A stretch of DNA of 64,000 nt from Bog-159 sp963818855 (GCA_963818855.1 CAWFUH010000007.1:512332-576331); one strand, 5' to 3'. Positions 8,155 through 18,300 are shown, numbered from the stretch's first letter. Numbers and translations are program-made. Notes: generated from the sequence alone by a model not told the origin.

Positions 8155-9125
8155 GGCCGGGCAGCCTCCAGCAGCGATTGGAACTGGCGGGCATCGCCGC
8201 CTTGGACGAAGAAGCTGTTCGGGTCGTACCCTTCGGGCAAGGAAACTCGGCAAGCGTTCAATCCTTCTTCCCTGAGTCGGCCTACCAGCACTTGGGCCGC
8301 CTGCTGGCCGCTGCCATTGCAGTCGGCATCAAAGGTGACATAGACGGTTCGCGCGCGGCCGTCGCACAGTTGCCGAAACTGGTGTGCATTGAGATGGTTT
8401 CCCATCCCACAGGTGACGTTGTGAAAACCGGCCTGCCACAGCGCGGCGTAGTCGAACAGACCCTCGACGAGAATCACTTCTGGAGATTGCCGGACTGGCT
8501 CCCACAAATACAGCCCACCCTTGGCCCCTGGCAAAAACCGGTGCGGCGGCGCCGTGGCTGACAGACTGCGGCCATAGAGGTTGCCTTCCAGCGGGAAAAC
8601 GATGCGATGCATGTAGGTGTCGTATCCCACGGCGGAGACCAGACCGGCTTGATGCAGATGGGGGAGCGTATAACCCAACCGTGTCAGCCAACCGCGCAGG
8701 CATCCGCCAGGCGCGTAACCGATGCGCATGTGCTCGATCAGTTCCGGCGAGCGGAGTCCTCGGTGGTGCAGATAAGCAATCGCCTCGGCGTGACGGTGTA
8801 ACTGCATGCGATAGAAACTCGCGACTTCGTGCAGCAAGGGTGTTCCACCACGCCATTGGTGCAGCAAGGCCAAGGCTTGCGGAAACCGCACCTGATGGTA
8901 GAGCTCTGCAAAGCGGATCACATCGCCGCCGCGGCCACAGCCGTAGCAGTAGAACAAGTTCTTGCCGGGATCCATCAGGAGGCTGGGCTGGCGATCGGCG
9001 TGAAGCGGGCACAACCCCATCCATCGGCCGCGGCTGAGCCGCCGCATCGGCCGCCAATCGTGTGCTTCCAGGTAGTCCCGCAAGGGAATCTGCTGTTTGA
9101 GTTCATCGAGTTCTTTCCGGCTCAC
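8151..9125 (-). CDS. Stand-alone CHC2/TOPRIM primase-like protein (copy 1)
   Basis: The 324-residue DnaG-like protein has a CHC2 zinc finger with Cys39, His42, Cys60 and Cys63 (GLCPLHADRQPS and FYCYGCGRGGD), a DnaG-type N-terminal core piece (YLHHRGLRSPELIEHMRIGY), and a TOPRIM domain with Glu in VILVEGLFD and the Asp-x-Asp of VTFDADCNGSG. The helicase-binding C-terminal domain of housekeeping DnaG (about 600 residues) is absent. The GTG at 9125 overlaps the preceding stop (GTGA), and copy 2 starts the same way. It likely makes primers for element DNA; no helicase or replication initiator is encoded, so the role is inferred. Confidence 0.88.
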   Translation of the reverse strand: MSRKELDELKQQIPLRDYLEAHDWRPMRRLSRGRWMGLCPLHADRQPSLLMDPGKNLFYCYGCGRGGDVIRFAELYHQVRFPQALALLHQWRGGTPLLHEVASFYRMQLHRHAEAIAYLHHRGLRSPELIEHMRIGYAPGGCLRGWLTRLGYTLPHLHQAGLVSAVGYDTYMHRIVFPLEGNLYGRSLSATAPPHRFLPGAKGGLYLWEPVRQSPEVILVEGLFDYAALWQAGFHNVTCGMGNHLNAHQFRQLCDGRARTVYVTFDADCNGSGQQAAQVLVGRLREEGLNACRVSLPEGYDPNSFFVQGGDARQFQSLLEAARP

Positions 9126-9589
9126 GGACTGCTCGCCTCCAACAGCAGAATACGGCGGATCGCGGTCCAATCCCAGGCAAGGATGGTGGGTGAGATCGAA
9201 AGGCTCCAGCCGGCGGCCTGCCAGAGCTGGGCTGCCAGCAGGGTTCCCAGATGCAGCAAGCGTCCCGCCCACCGTCTCACCGTAGATGGGTCTGGCGATC
9301 GCGACGCGTCTGCGACGTCGGGGATGGATCGCTCCCAGGTGCCATCCGTTTGGTGCAACAGCTCCCACGCTTGATGCCGGCAGTGGAGGGTGTAGTGCCC
9401 GGACGGCGGCGACCAGTCGGGCAACACCGTAAATGTCTTGTGGCATGGGCGACAACGGCCCCGGCGAATCCAGATCCGCTGGTGCCGTTCGTCGTGCGCA
9501 TTTTTGAGGCGCTGTCCGTGACCGATGATGGTCCGCTCGCCGCAAACCGGGCACAGCCGGGGGAGCAGTTCCAGCGGGATCTCGGTCAC
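9122..9589 (-). CDS. Zinc-finger/HTH protein, DUF6431-like (copy 1)
   Basis: The 155-residue product starts at the GTG at 9589. It has a zinc ribbon with two cysteine pairs (RLCPVCGERTIIGHGQR and RRGRCRPCHKTFTVLP) like those of transposase-associated proteins, followed by a helical part with a possible helix-turn-helix (PDPSTVRRWAGRLL). It is the first long gene of the element operon and is probably the DNA-binding accessory factor or regulator. A conserved 17-codon leader frame overlaps its start. In copy 2 leader and gene are fused in one frame. Confidence 0.7.
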   Translation of the reverse strand: MTEIPLELLPRLCPVCGERTIIGHGQRLKNAHDERHQRIWIRRGRCRPCHKTFTVLPDWSPPSGHYTLHCRHQAWELLHQTDGTWERSIPDVADASRSPDPSTVRRWAGRLLHLGTLLAAQLWQAAGWSLSISPTILAWDWTAIRRILLLEASSP

Positions 9590-9639
9590 CCCGGGTCGGT
9601 CTTGTTTTCTGGCTCAGGCAGTGCGATAAAGAGAATCAC
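9586..9639 (-). CDS. Leader peptide of element operon (copy 1)
   Basis: GTG-started frame MILFIALPEPENKTDPG whose TGA overlaps the GTG of the zinc-finger gene. The same residues (MILFIALPDPQNK) begin the zinc-finger protein of copy 2, where no stop intervenes. It may therefore be the true N-terminus separated by a frameshift, or a translation-coupling leader. Confidence 0.5.
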   Translation of the reverse strand: MILFIALPEPENKTDPG

Positions 9640-9646
9640 GGCTGGT

Positions 9647-9702
9647 GTGAAGGCCGGCCCTGACCGTCGCTGCCAAGTCTCGATCTGGTGGCTGGCCTTC
9701 AC
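9647..9702. repeat. Leader inverted repeat (copy 1)
   Basis: GTGAAGGCC at 9647-9655 and its exact reverse complement GGCCTTCAC at 9694-9702 are separated by 38 nt. The same 9-bp pair with 39-nt spacing occurs in copy 2. It could be a recombinase-binding site or an RNA hairpin controlling the operon. Confidence 0.7.
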
Positions 9703-9827
9703 CCTCCAGGTAAAGTCAGTTCCGAACGAAAAAAGAATATCGCGTTCTGCCTATTGCCCGCACGACCTCGTTTCAACATTGGCCGGTTTAAAACGACTAC
9801 ACACTCAAGTGGCTCCGGGGTCGTGTA

Positions 9828-10112
9828 TTACGGGAAAAACGCGAGGGCTTGTCCATTTAACCGCGGCAATCGCGCCATAGCCCCCAGGCATTCGCCACTT
9901 GCGAACTCAAAGGCAACAACCTCATTGCGGGCAACGCAGTAGAGGTGTCCATTGGGAGCAAAACGCAAGCCGCGCGGGTTGCGGAACTCAGCCTTTCCAC
10001 TTGGAGAGAAAACCCGCACAAGGTGTCCTTCCGTTTCCAGACCGCCAATCGATCCCTCTATCCGGGCCGGCCCGAACATCTGTCCTCGCCCGAACCATTC
10101 CAGCCGGCGCAC
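9828..10112 (-). pseudogene. Propeller-repeat (NHL-like) fragment
   Basis: The 94-residue frame contains blade-like text GLRFAPNGHLYCVARNEVVA and VFSPSGKAEFRNPRG, as in NHL or SMP-30-like propellers. It is far too short for a full propeller and stops about 40 bp from the end of mobile element copy 1, so it is probably a remnant truncated around the insertion. Confidence 0.45.
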
Positions 10113-10139
10113 TCCGATAAGATCTAGCGTTTCCCATTA

Positions 10140-10373
10140 CTAATCCGGCCTGACGTGGCCATCGCTTGATTTCGCGGCCCCTTGAGTTCCGTATCGATCA
10201 ACGGTCGTTAACCGCCTTTTGTGACCGAGGAGCTCAAGCACCCGCCGGCACATCTCCCAGAAGCGGACTCCTGGCTCGGGTGGCGTGGCGCGCAGATGGG
10301 GCTGGGACAGGTACTGAAATACTACGGTCCCAAGGTTTCGGTCCCCTGGCGCCGGGCCATTCGGCGGTGGCAT
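10140..10373 (-). pseudogene. Possible tyrosine recombinase C-terminal relic
   Basis: The minus-strand text RRVLELLGHKRRLTTVDRYG, followed by GAAKSSDGHVRP, resembles the box II end of tyrosine recombinases (LLGHxxxxTTxxxY...AAxxxD). Upstream PHLRATPP could be a damaged HxxR region. The match is weak and no complete gene is present. Next to element copy 1 it may be an older integration scar. Confidence 0.3.
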
Positions 10374-10382
10374 GCTGAAGTC

Positions 10383-11576
10383 ATGCAGAAGGCCTGCGTC
10401 GCTCGGCGTGAGATAGCCGTGCTCGCGCTCCTGGCCACAGCCTCGGCTGGCGGAGGAGCTCAGTCGTTGACAGGCGACGTTCTCCGCAAACTTCGCTTTA
10501 GCCCCGATAGCCGCTACATTTTGGCGCAGGACGCTTCCGAGATCATGGTGCTCACCGTGAAGCCGCTAGCCGTTCTGTTCCGTATTCCGGTGACAGATGC
10601 CACCTATGCTCAATTCACGCCTGATTCGCTGCAGGTCATATTTCTCAGTGGAGGCCCCCGCGCGGATGCGGCGCATATCAAGTTAGCGAAGTCCGACGCT
10701 CGCCTGGAGTATTGGAGCATCGCCAACGGTACCCATATGGACCCGCACCAGCTACCAGGTCACGCGTGTGAAACGGGACAGCTGTCCCCGGATGGCCGTA
10801 TCCTGGCGTGCTACGACTTATTCGGCGCCCTCTGGCTGATTGACACGGTCTCGGGGAGCACGATCTTCCGGAAGGACCGCTTCGGTTGGAACGGAACGGA
10901 CCTACGATCACAATCGGCACAGACCATTGTGCCCCCAGATCCGGGATTTGTGGACGCCCTCTCCTCGCCCGATGTAAGGATCGCCTTCTCGCCAGACGCT
11001 CGGTACGTTATCATCGCTCTGCAAGAGCACGTCACCGCCGCACCAAAGGGCCTCGACCGGCAGGAAAGGGAATGGTGGAGAGGCAGAGCGGTCGTGTGGG
11101 ATCTGCGCTTGCAGAAGCCGGTAGCGCTAAAGAACCACTTGAGTGTTCTAACCGACAGCGCCATCGCTCCTGCATTAGACGAAAGCCCAGATCGAAGGCG
11201 CTTCTTCACCTTTGTGGCGCCGGACCGCCTCTTGGTTTCGGATCTGATCTACGCCAAGAATGGGCATGCGCCCGCGATGCTGATAGAATTTCCCTCGGGA
11301 AGGTTACTGTCGAGTCCGGTCATTCCGGCAGGAGCGCTGTTCCCCGCCACGGACCCGGATTTTGTGATTGTTCGGCCAGCCGGTCAGACCACCATTGACC
11401 ATCCGCAACGGACCGCCGCTGCCGAGTTACACACAGGGGAGCTGATCGTTAGCCAGACTCCTGCACTCGACGTCCTCGGACGTTATTATGTCGCCGAATC
11501 CCGCCCAGGCTGGGTAGGATTATATGAGCGCGGGAAGGGCCTGCAGGCCACAGTCGAGCTGCAGAAAGTCGGTTAG
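10383..11576 (+). CDS. Secreted WD40/TolB-like propeller protein
   Basis: The protein has 397 residues. A signal peptide is visible at the ATG at 10383 (basic start, then IAVLALLATASAGGGAQ). Repeated blade motifs follow: LRFSPDSRYILAQD, AQFTPDSLQVIFLS, GQLSPDGRILACYD, IAFSPDARYVIIAL, which is the SPDGR pattern of beta-propellers. It is likely exported, with a protein-binding or scaffold role. The open frame begins further upstream, but the signal peptide decides this start. I do not recognise a specific family member. Confidence 0.7.
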   Translation: MQKACVARREIAVLALLATASAGGGAQSLTGDVLRKLRFSPDSRYILAQDASEIMVLTVKPLAVLFRIPVTDATYAQFTPDSLQVIFLSGGPRADAAHIKLAKSDARLEYWSIANGTHMDPHQLPGHACETGQLSPDGRILACYDLFGALWLIDTVSGSTIFRKDRFGWNGTDLRSQSAQTIVPPDPGFVDALSSPDVRIAFSPDARYVIIALQEHVTAAPKGLDRQEREWWRGRAVVWDLRLQKPVALKNHLSVLTDSAIAPALDESPDRRRFFTFVAPDRLLVSDLIYAKNGHAPAMLIEFPSGRLLSSPVIPAGALFPATDPDFVIVRPAGQTTIDHPQRTAAAELHTGELIVSQTPALDVLGRYYVAESRPGWVGLYERGKGLQATVELQKVG

Positions 11577-11840
11577 CATCTCGGCAACCTGTGCAGTTAT
11601 GCACTCGGCCGCGCATATATACGAGTCGGCCATTGTGCGACCGAGTGGGCGATTGAGCAACGCTACCCCGCTGCTTGAGCCGTCCACCGCAAGCCCGACG
11701 GGACACGCAAAACGCGCCTCCCACTTATATGTTGAGGGCGGAGCACACAACAACGCGTGAGGCGGCGGTTTGTGGTCTATTATTGCTCCGTCCTTTATAT
11801 ACTAGGGCTCAAGAACGATTTTGCCACGTGTATGACGCTG

Positions 11841-12298
11841 CTCGAGTTCTATTTTAAGATGAACCGCGCCGGCTACTTTCAACGGGCCAGCTGGGTGCAG
11901 GGGCAATTGTTCGGCTCAACGTTCGCCCTCGACTTGCATAACCGCAGACCGGAAGATCTGGACCTCGACGCCCTGTGCAAAGTTGACTTCGCCCGGTTTA
12001 ATTCGGTGCCGTTCCTGGAAGGCGACAGGTTCTACGCGTCTTTCATTCATGTGACCGGTTATAGCTCCAATTACTATCCTACCTGCTCGATCAAGTGATT
12101 GCTTTGGACTTCTTCGCGCAATTCGACCAGAAGAGGCTCCTCGACGGGCCAACGGCTCTACGATACCGAAAGACCATCCTTGAACCCGGGAGTTCCAAGC
12201 CGGCAGCAGACCTGGTGCGTGATTTCCTGGGGCGGCCTCAAACCGTCGATGCATTGAAGAAATGGATGGACCAGGAGTTCGACACGCCGGCGCAGTAG
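11841..12298 (+). pseudogene. M3-family oligopeptidase, C-terminal remnant
   Basis: Two frames give the end of a thimet-oligopeptidase-like enzyme: MNRAGYFQRASWVQGQ, DLDALCKVDFARFNSVPF, FYASFIHVTGYSSNYY, and after a frame change near 12085 VIALDFFAQFDQK, LEPGSSKPAADLVRDFLGRP and the terminal KKWMDQEF. The HExxH zinc site and the whole N-terminal two thirds are missing, so this is a truncated and shifted relic. Confidence 0.7.
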
Positions 12299-12454
12299 AA
12301 GCGAATCAGCGTCGCGTCCTTCCGGGCAAATGGCTGTAGTAGTCGTCACGCTCGCCGTGACGACACCCGGCACGGCTCAGACGCGGACTCCCCCGCGAAG
12401 CCTGCGACCTCATACCTGCGTGGGTGAGATTGAAGACTACCTCTGATTTCAAGC

Positions 12455-13178
12455 CCGGAAGTGGTATCCGGTGTGACTGTCGACGGAGGATACGCGGAGG
12501 TGATGATCGCGGAAGCGCGGGGCATCGCGTCTATTCCTGATGAACTCGATTCCGCGGATGCCGCCCCCCTTCTTCGCGCGGGCATCACAACATACAACGC
12601 GCTCCGCAACGCCGGCCTGCGCGGCGGAGATCTGGTGGGTGTGCAGGGCGTTGGTGGTCTGGGGCATCTCGGTATCCAGTTCGCGAGGCACCTGGGGTCC
12701 GTACCGTCGCTATCGGACGTGGACGCGAGAAGGAGAAACTTGCCAAAGAGTTGGGTGCGCATCTCTATATCGACTCGACCGTAGATGATCCCGCAGATGC
12801 ACTTCAGGGTATGGGTGGTGCCAGAGCGATTCTTGCAACACGGACGAGTGGTGAGGGCATGGGGCCGCTTGTGTCCGGTCTTGCGGCCCGCGGCAAGCTC
12901 ATCGTGGTAGGCGTACCGCCGGATCAGATCCAACTGAGTGAGTTTCCGCTGGTCTTTGGAGGGCGCTCGGTCTACGGCTCACTCACAGGCACAGCGATCG
13001 ATCAGGAGGACACCCTTTCCTTCAGCGTGCTGGAGAATATCCGTCCGATGATCGAGACAGCCCCGCTGGAACAGGCGGCTGATGCTTACGCTCGACATGA
13101 TGCAGGGCAAAGCAAGATTCCGCATGGTGTTGGTTACAACGGACCGAGTCGCTCGACGTGTGCGGCCCGCGGATTGAC
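12455..13178 (+). pseudogene. Zinc alcohol dehydrogenase, degraded
   Basis: Remnant of a medium-chain zinc-dependent alcohol dehydrogenase (AdhP-like): GGYAEVMIAEARGIASIPD, APLLRAGITTYNALR, the nucleotide-binding VGVQGVGGLGHLGIQFAR, then in a second frame TVAIGRGREKEKLAKELGAH, KLIVVGVPPDQIQLS and the end PLEQAADAYARMMQGKARF after another shift. The catalytic zinc N-terminal domain is absent. Frame changes lie near 12700 and 13095. Confidence 0.75.
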
Positions 13179-13179
13179 T

Positions 13180-13782
13180 GGAAGTATCACTTGGAAAAAA
13201 GGAGATGAGCATGTTACCGAAGCCAAACAGCAATGAAAGTACGGCTCTGAGCGAGAATTCGATAGAGTGCCCGATTGGCGCGGTTTCAGGAGCTCGGGCC
13301 GCCGACGGAGGTTGGCAGCTGTAGGCGACTGCGGACCGCCGGCTCCGTGAGCACAGCGGAATGTTGAATGCGTGCCCGCCGAGGACGCTCTGCGGGGTGT
13401 GGACAGTGCCTGAGTGCACCGGAAGTTTCTCATTCTATGAAGGTTGATAAGGCTCGCTGGGTGCCGGCAGCGTCCCAGTGGGCGAGTGGAACTCCGGGCG
13501 ATTCGCAGGATCTGCGGGTTGCCCAATAGGGGTGCGGCGCGGGCCGAGACTGGACTTTGAGCGTTGATTGGAAGGGCAACTACCGTTGGCGGTCAGGCCG
13601 TCCCGAGGAGTCTGAAATCCCTGTGAAGAGCCTGTCAGCATTGGCTCCAAGGCGTTCAGCCGAATTCTGTTGGTCACGGAGCCGGGACCTGTGTTTCATC
13701 GAACCCCAGCAAAACCGGGGGGCTTACAGATTCCTGCTCAGAGCCCTAGAATTGTTCGAAGGTGGCAATTCGCGGAGAACCC
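13180..13782. other. Intergenic, no gene seen
   Basis: About 600 bp in which no frame gives a recognisable protein on either strand. The last 30 bp carry the ribosome-binding site of the cytochrome gene. Confidence 0.4.
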
Positions 13783-15360
13783 ATGAGCAGTGCTTTAGGT
13801 GATCTGAACGGGGTAGTCATCGTCGTTCTCAGGCTTACGTGTGCGCATGCGTACCAGGACGTGGCGCCATGCGCCCGCTGTCATCGCGCGGAGAGCGACG
13901 CTTTCCGTGCGTCCCCTATGGGCAACTCTATAGGTCCACCAGCGGCCCAGCCGGTTGGGCGGATCACACACGGGCGGAGCGGCAGCGTCATCACGGTCGA
14001 GCAGCGCGAAGGGCAGATGGTCCATCGGCTGTCTCAAGGCTTCACGGCTGAGTATCCGGTCGGTTACCAAATAGGAGCGAACCGCGTGGGATACACATAC
14101 CTGGTGCAAATCGGCACCTACCTGTTTGAATCGCCGGCTTCCTGGTATCGCGCGCATGGATGGGATCTGTCGCCTGGATATGCGTTCCAGCCCGCATTGG
14201 ACTTTGATCGGTTGGTGGATGCCAGATGCCTGTTCTGTCACTCAGATCAGCCGGAGTTTATTGGCACCGAGGGCCACCGCTTTTCGGGACAGCCACTGAA
14301 TGGCATCCGATGCGACCGTTGCCACGGCCTCGGCGAGGACCACGCCCGCCGGCCCTCCGCCGGGAATATCGTGAATCCCGCGAAACTGCCGGCTGCGGCG
14401 CGCGACAGTATCTGCGAGCAATGTCACCTGGAGGGAGAAACACGCATGCTCAATCCCGGCAAGCGATGGCTCGACTTTCGTCCGGGTGAGCCGTTCGAGC
14501 AAGTCGCTGTAACCTATCTGGCAGCGCAGCAAGGCGGGGCTAGCCACGCCGTAAGTCAGTCGGAGCAACTGGCGCGCAGCAAGTGCTTGCAGGCGAGCGG
14601 TGGCCGGCTGTGGTGCGCGACGTGTCACAACCCGCATAAGCAGAAGACTACCGCGGCTGAAATCCGCCAGGTCTGTCGATCCTGCCATCCGGCTCTGTCT
14701 CAGGCGGCCCATCCGGCTGCCCAGTCTGATTGCGTGAGCTGCCACATGCCGCGGTTGATGCCCGTGGACATTCCGCACGCGGCAAACACGGATCACAGCA
14801 TTCCGCGGCGTCCCCATCCACTCGAAGATACCGCCTCTGCCGCGCCGGATCGGTTGGTCCCATGGAGGGAACCGCCCGCGCCGTTTCGCGATCGCGACCT
14901 GGCCCTCGCGGAAATCATTGTGGGCGATAGACATCATTCGGCAGCGCTGCGCGAAAGTGGCACGCGGCTGCTCGGGCAGTTACCCGTCGCTCCCGATGAG
15001 AAGGACGCGAAGCTGCTGGCGGCGCTCGGCGGCGATGCCCTGGAAAAGGGAGACTTGGAACGTGCCCTCGCTCTGGCACGCCGCGCCGTCGAGCGTGCCC
15101 CCGACAATGGTCTGGCCGCATCCATCCTGGCCATGATCCTCCGCCAGTCGGGCGACCTCAAAGGCGCGGAACGCCAGTACCAGCGGGCTACGGAGATCGA
15201 CCCCTCCTCGATACAGCCCTGGATCGATCTCGCCAAGCTATATCAGGCTCAGGGTGAGATAACCAGTGTCATCGCCACCATCGATCGATACCTGGCGTGG
15301 AATCCGCAAAGCATCATGTTCCGCACGGTTCGGCAGCAGGTCGCGCGCGGAGTGCACTGA
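13783..15360 (+). CDS. Multiheme cytochrome c-TPR fusion
   Basis: The 525-residue product has seven CxxCH haem c motifs in order: CARCH, CLFCH, CDRCH, CEQCH, CATCH, CRSCH, CVSCH (the last near residue 320). A C-terminal domain of helical TPR units follows from about residue 400 (GDALEKGDLERALALARRAV, MILRQSGDLKGAERQYQRAT). The ATG at 13783 follows GGAGAA. The N-terminal hydrophobic stretch VVIVVLRLTCAHAYQ is a poor signal peptide, yet haem attachment needs export, so the start region may be damaged. Probably a periplasmic electron-transfer or scaffold protein; the TPR part may bind a partner. Confidence 0.8.
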   Translation: MSSALGDLNGVVIVVLRLTCAHAYQDVAPCARCHRAESDAFRASPMGNSIGPPAAQPVGRITHGRSGSVITVEQREGQMVHRLSQGFTAEYPVGYQIGANRVGYTYLVQIGTYLFESPASWYRAHGWDLSPGYAFQPALDFDRLVDARCLFCHSDQPEFIGTEGHRFSGQPLNGIRCDRCHGLGEDHARRPSAGNIVNPAKLPAAARDSICEQCHLEGETRMLNPGKRWLDFRPGEPFEQVAVTYLAAQQGGASHAVSQSEQLARSKCLQASGGRLWCATCHNPHKQKTTAAEIRQVCRSCHPALSQAAHPAAQSDCVSCHMPRLMPVDIPHAANTDHSIPRRPHPLEDTASAAPDRLVPWREPPAPFRDRDLALAEIIVGDRHHSAALRESGTRLLGQLPVAPDEKDAKLLAALGGDALEKGDLERALALARRAVERAPDNGLAASILAMILRQSGDLKGAERQYQRATEIDPSSIQPWIDLAKLYQAQGEITSVIATIDRYLAWNPQSIMFRTVRQQVARGVH

Positions 15361-15366
15361 GCGTCG

Positions 15367-18300
15367 TCACCAATACAGCTTCAACGCAAGCTGAATAGAG
15401 CGCGCCGGCAAGGCGCCCGGCACGGTCCCGAAGCTTGAGGTACCGAATGTTGTATTCGGCGCAAAGAACTGCGCCCGGTTAAAGAGATTGAAAGCCTCCG
15501 CGCGAAACTGCAGCCTCGACGTCTCATTCCACAATTGCCAATACTTCTGCAGGCTGGCGTCGGTGTTGAGGGTCCCCTGTGATCGCACGTAGCCGGTGGT
15601 GCGGGGAACATCGCCGAAAGTGAACGGCGCCGGGTGTCCGAATGCCGCCGTGTTGAACCACTCGTAGATGCTCGAATTCGAAAGACCGGGATTGCCCACC
15701 AAGTCGGGGCGTTGGCCGCCGCCGAATGAATTGGTGTTGTTGGTGGCATTTCCGAAAGCCAGCGGAAAGCCGTCTTTCAGCGATGTGATGCCGGACACCT
15801 GCCAGCCCCCCACAACTGCATTCAGGAACTTGCTTTGCGGCTGCAGCGCCTTGCCTTTGCCCACGGGAAGCTCGTAAATGTAACTGGCCACGAAGCTCCG
15901 CGGAATGTCGTCGATCATCAAGGACTTCTCCAGTGCCGTGTCGTACCAATTTTGTACGGATTGCGCCTGGCCTTGCGTCCATCCCTCGGGCCCTTCGCTA
16001 TTGTCCAGATACTTCGACCAGGTGAACGACACCAGGAACTGGAGGCCGCTGCTGAATCGCCGGTTAGCGGACAGCGTCAGGGCATCAAAATAGCTGGAGG
16101 CGGCGGGGGACTGTACGTCTTCAACGCCCGTATATTCAGGGTAGGGCCGCAGGAGTTGGCCGTAAGGAATCGTCGGGCCGGAAAGAGCTCCGCTAGTGAT
16201 GACGCCATAAAACGGGTTTTTCACCGGAGCGAGTAGCGCGTTGCCCATCGACAGGTCCTGCGGCGGTAGCGCATTCAACTCGGACGTGGTCCCGAACAAC
16301 AGTTTCAGCCCATGATTCCCCGCGTAGCCGGCCTGCAGAATCGTATTAGGCGCCACCTCGTACTGCAGGTTCGCCGACCACATCTCCACATAAGGTGCCG
16401 GCCGGTTGCGGAAGACGGCATCCACGGTCTGGCCGACATTGGTCGCGCCGCCATCCGCTTTTCCCGGTGGCTGCAGTAAGCCCGTGGGAAAAGGATTGCT
16501 CAGCAGGCTCGCTGGTGTGACCCCATCGAGCGTGCCCACGTATGGCGTGGTTTGCGAAAACCCGTTCAGATTTAATCCCTGGTAATCGCCGAATTCCATA
16601 GCGGGCGTGTAGAATAGGCCGAAACCTGCCCGGAATACGAGCTTCTTTGTCGGCGTATAGCTCAATCCCAGGCGTGGGGCGAAATTCGTGTATTGCGGAT
16701 TGTAGACACCGCTGGGGTTGCCGCCGCCGGTATATACGAGTGCGCCGGGCAGGGTCATCCCGACCTGGGCGCTGATAGGATTGGTGGCCTGCGCGTCGAA
16801 GTAAGACAGGCGATTGAAGCGATCCACGGGTGCGGTTTGAAAGTCGTAGCGTATGCCCAGGTTCAGCGTCAAGTTGTGGTTAACTTTCCAATCGTCGTTG
16901 ATATACCAGCCGAAGAATTTCTTTGTGAATGCCGCATCCGCGCTTAGGGTAACGCCGCCGCTGCTATTGTCTCCGGTGCCCAGCAGGAAGGAAGCAAGGC
17001 CGTAGCCGGTGGATGGATTCGCCGACGTGGGATTCGGTCCCTGTGTAAAATCGGGCGAGAAGTTAAAGCTGGCCTGCGACGAGTTGAAGGTATAGAGAAC
17101 AAAATCGATCGCCATAAAGCCCATCGAAAACGTATGCGAGCCGTGGATCTTGGTGAAGTCCGTGGAGAAGGTGCGCGCCTCTCGCGGCGTCGCATTCAAC
17201 ACGCCGGAACCCAGGCCGTATTCGCCCGTAATGTTAATGGATGGAAAGGCGCGCCCGGTCCGCCGAAGGAATCCAGTTCGGTCGGCAAACCCACGGTCGA
17301 AGGGTCAAAGGGCACACCTTGCGGTTTGCGGCCTTCTGCCCAGCGGCCCCAACCGAAGTTGGCGACCATAACGAACGTCGGCGAGAACGCGTCGGTAAAT
17401 CCCACGCCGGCGTCCCATCGATTGTCCGGCGCCAGCGTGCCCTCGCCCCCAGGATCGCTCGCGCCCAGGAAGTCGCCGCTCAGTTGCTTGAACTGGCGCT
17501 TCTGAGACCACCGCGCGAAGAAGTGTTGCGTATCGCTGATGTTGTGATCCACCCTCACTGTATATTGGTCGCTATCGGTCGGAAGTCCCGCGGTGCCCGC
17601 ATAGTTATTGGCGCCCGTGACGGCATTGCCAGCCTCATTTGGATTGGGATAGTAAGCCAGCAGTTTCAGCGACACCGGATTCAGCAAATTCGTCGGGATG
17701 ATGTTTCCGGGAAACGGTTGGCGCGAGTACACGCCTCCCGAAAACACGGTGGTGAAGGGATTGTAGATCACCGCCTGAGAACCGTCCTCATTGAATGTCT
17801 GGGAAAAATTGCCTTGCTTCTGCAGCACCGTGGGGACCGTGGTCAAAAGTGTCGTGGGAGTCTGTTGGCGCAAGCCCTCATAAGTGCCGAAGATAAACGT
17901 TTTGTCGCGCTGGCTGTAAATGTGGGGCAGGTACAGCGGACCGCCGGCTGTAAAGCCGAACTGGTCGCGATGGAACGCGGGCCGGGCCAGGCCTTCCAGA
18001 TTGTTAAAAAAGTTATTGGCATCGAACGCGTCGTTGCGCAAAAACTCGAACGCGCTGCCGTGGAAATCGCGCGTGCCGGATTTCTCGATGGCGTTGACCA
18101 CGTTGCCCATGCCCCACCCGTACTGCGGCGAGTAAGTGTTGGTCTGAATCTTGAACTCTTGCAGCTCATCGACCGAGGGCACGTAAATGATGCCATCCCA
18201 GTCGCCGGCCCATCCCAGTGGCCGTCGAACAGGAAGACGGTAGTGCCCATGCGGCCTCCTCCGAAATTGAAGAAGGAGATGTCCTGGTCCACGTTACCCT

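Larger units (their letters stand above)
5961..9787 (-). mobile_element. Two-recombinase/primase element, copy 1
   Basis: About 3.83 kb with four overlapping minus-strand genes in the order zinc-finger protein, CHC2-TOPRIM protein, recombinase B, recombinase A. The ends carry diverged inverted repeats: 9776-9787 reads ACATTGGCCGGT and 5961-5973 reads ATCCGGCCAATCT. The same gene order, overlaps, leader and size recur at 35389-39206. All four genes are open, so this copy may be functional. No target-site duplication could be recognised with confidence. Confidence 0.8.

Noticed and set aside
9126..9554. N-terminal extension of the primase-like protein in copy 1
   Set aside because: It is the zinc-finger gene read in another frame; the GTG at 9125 is conserved in copy 2.
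13435..13677. Minus-strand frame of 80 residues
   Set aside because: No recognisable motif and no ribosome-binding site.
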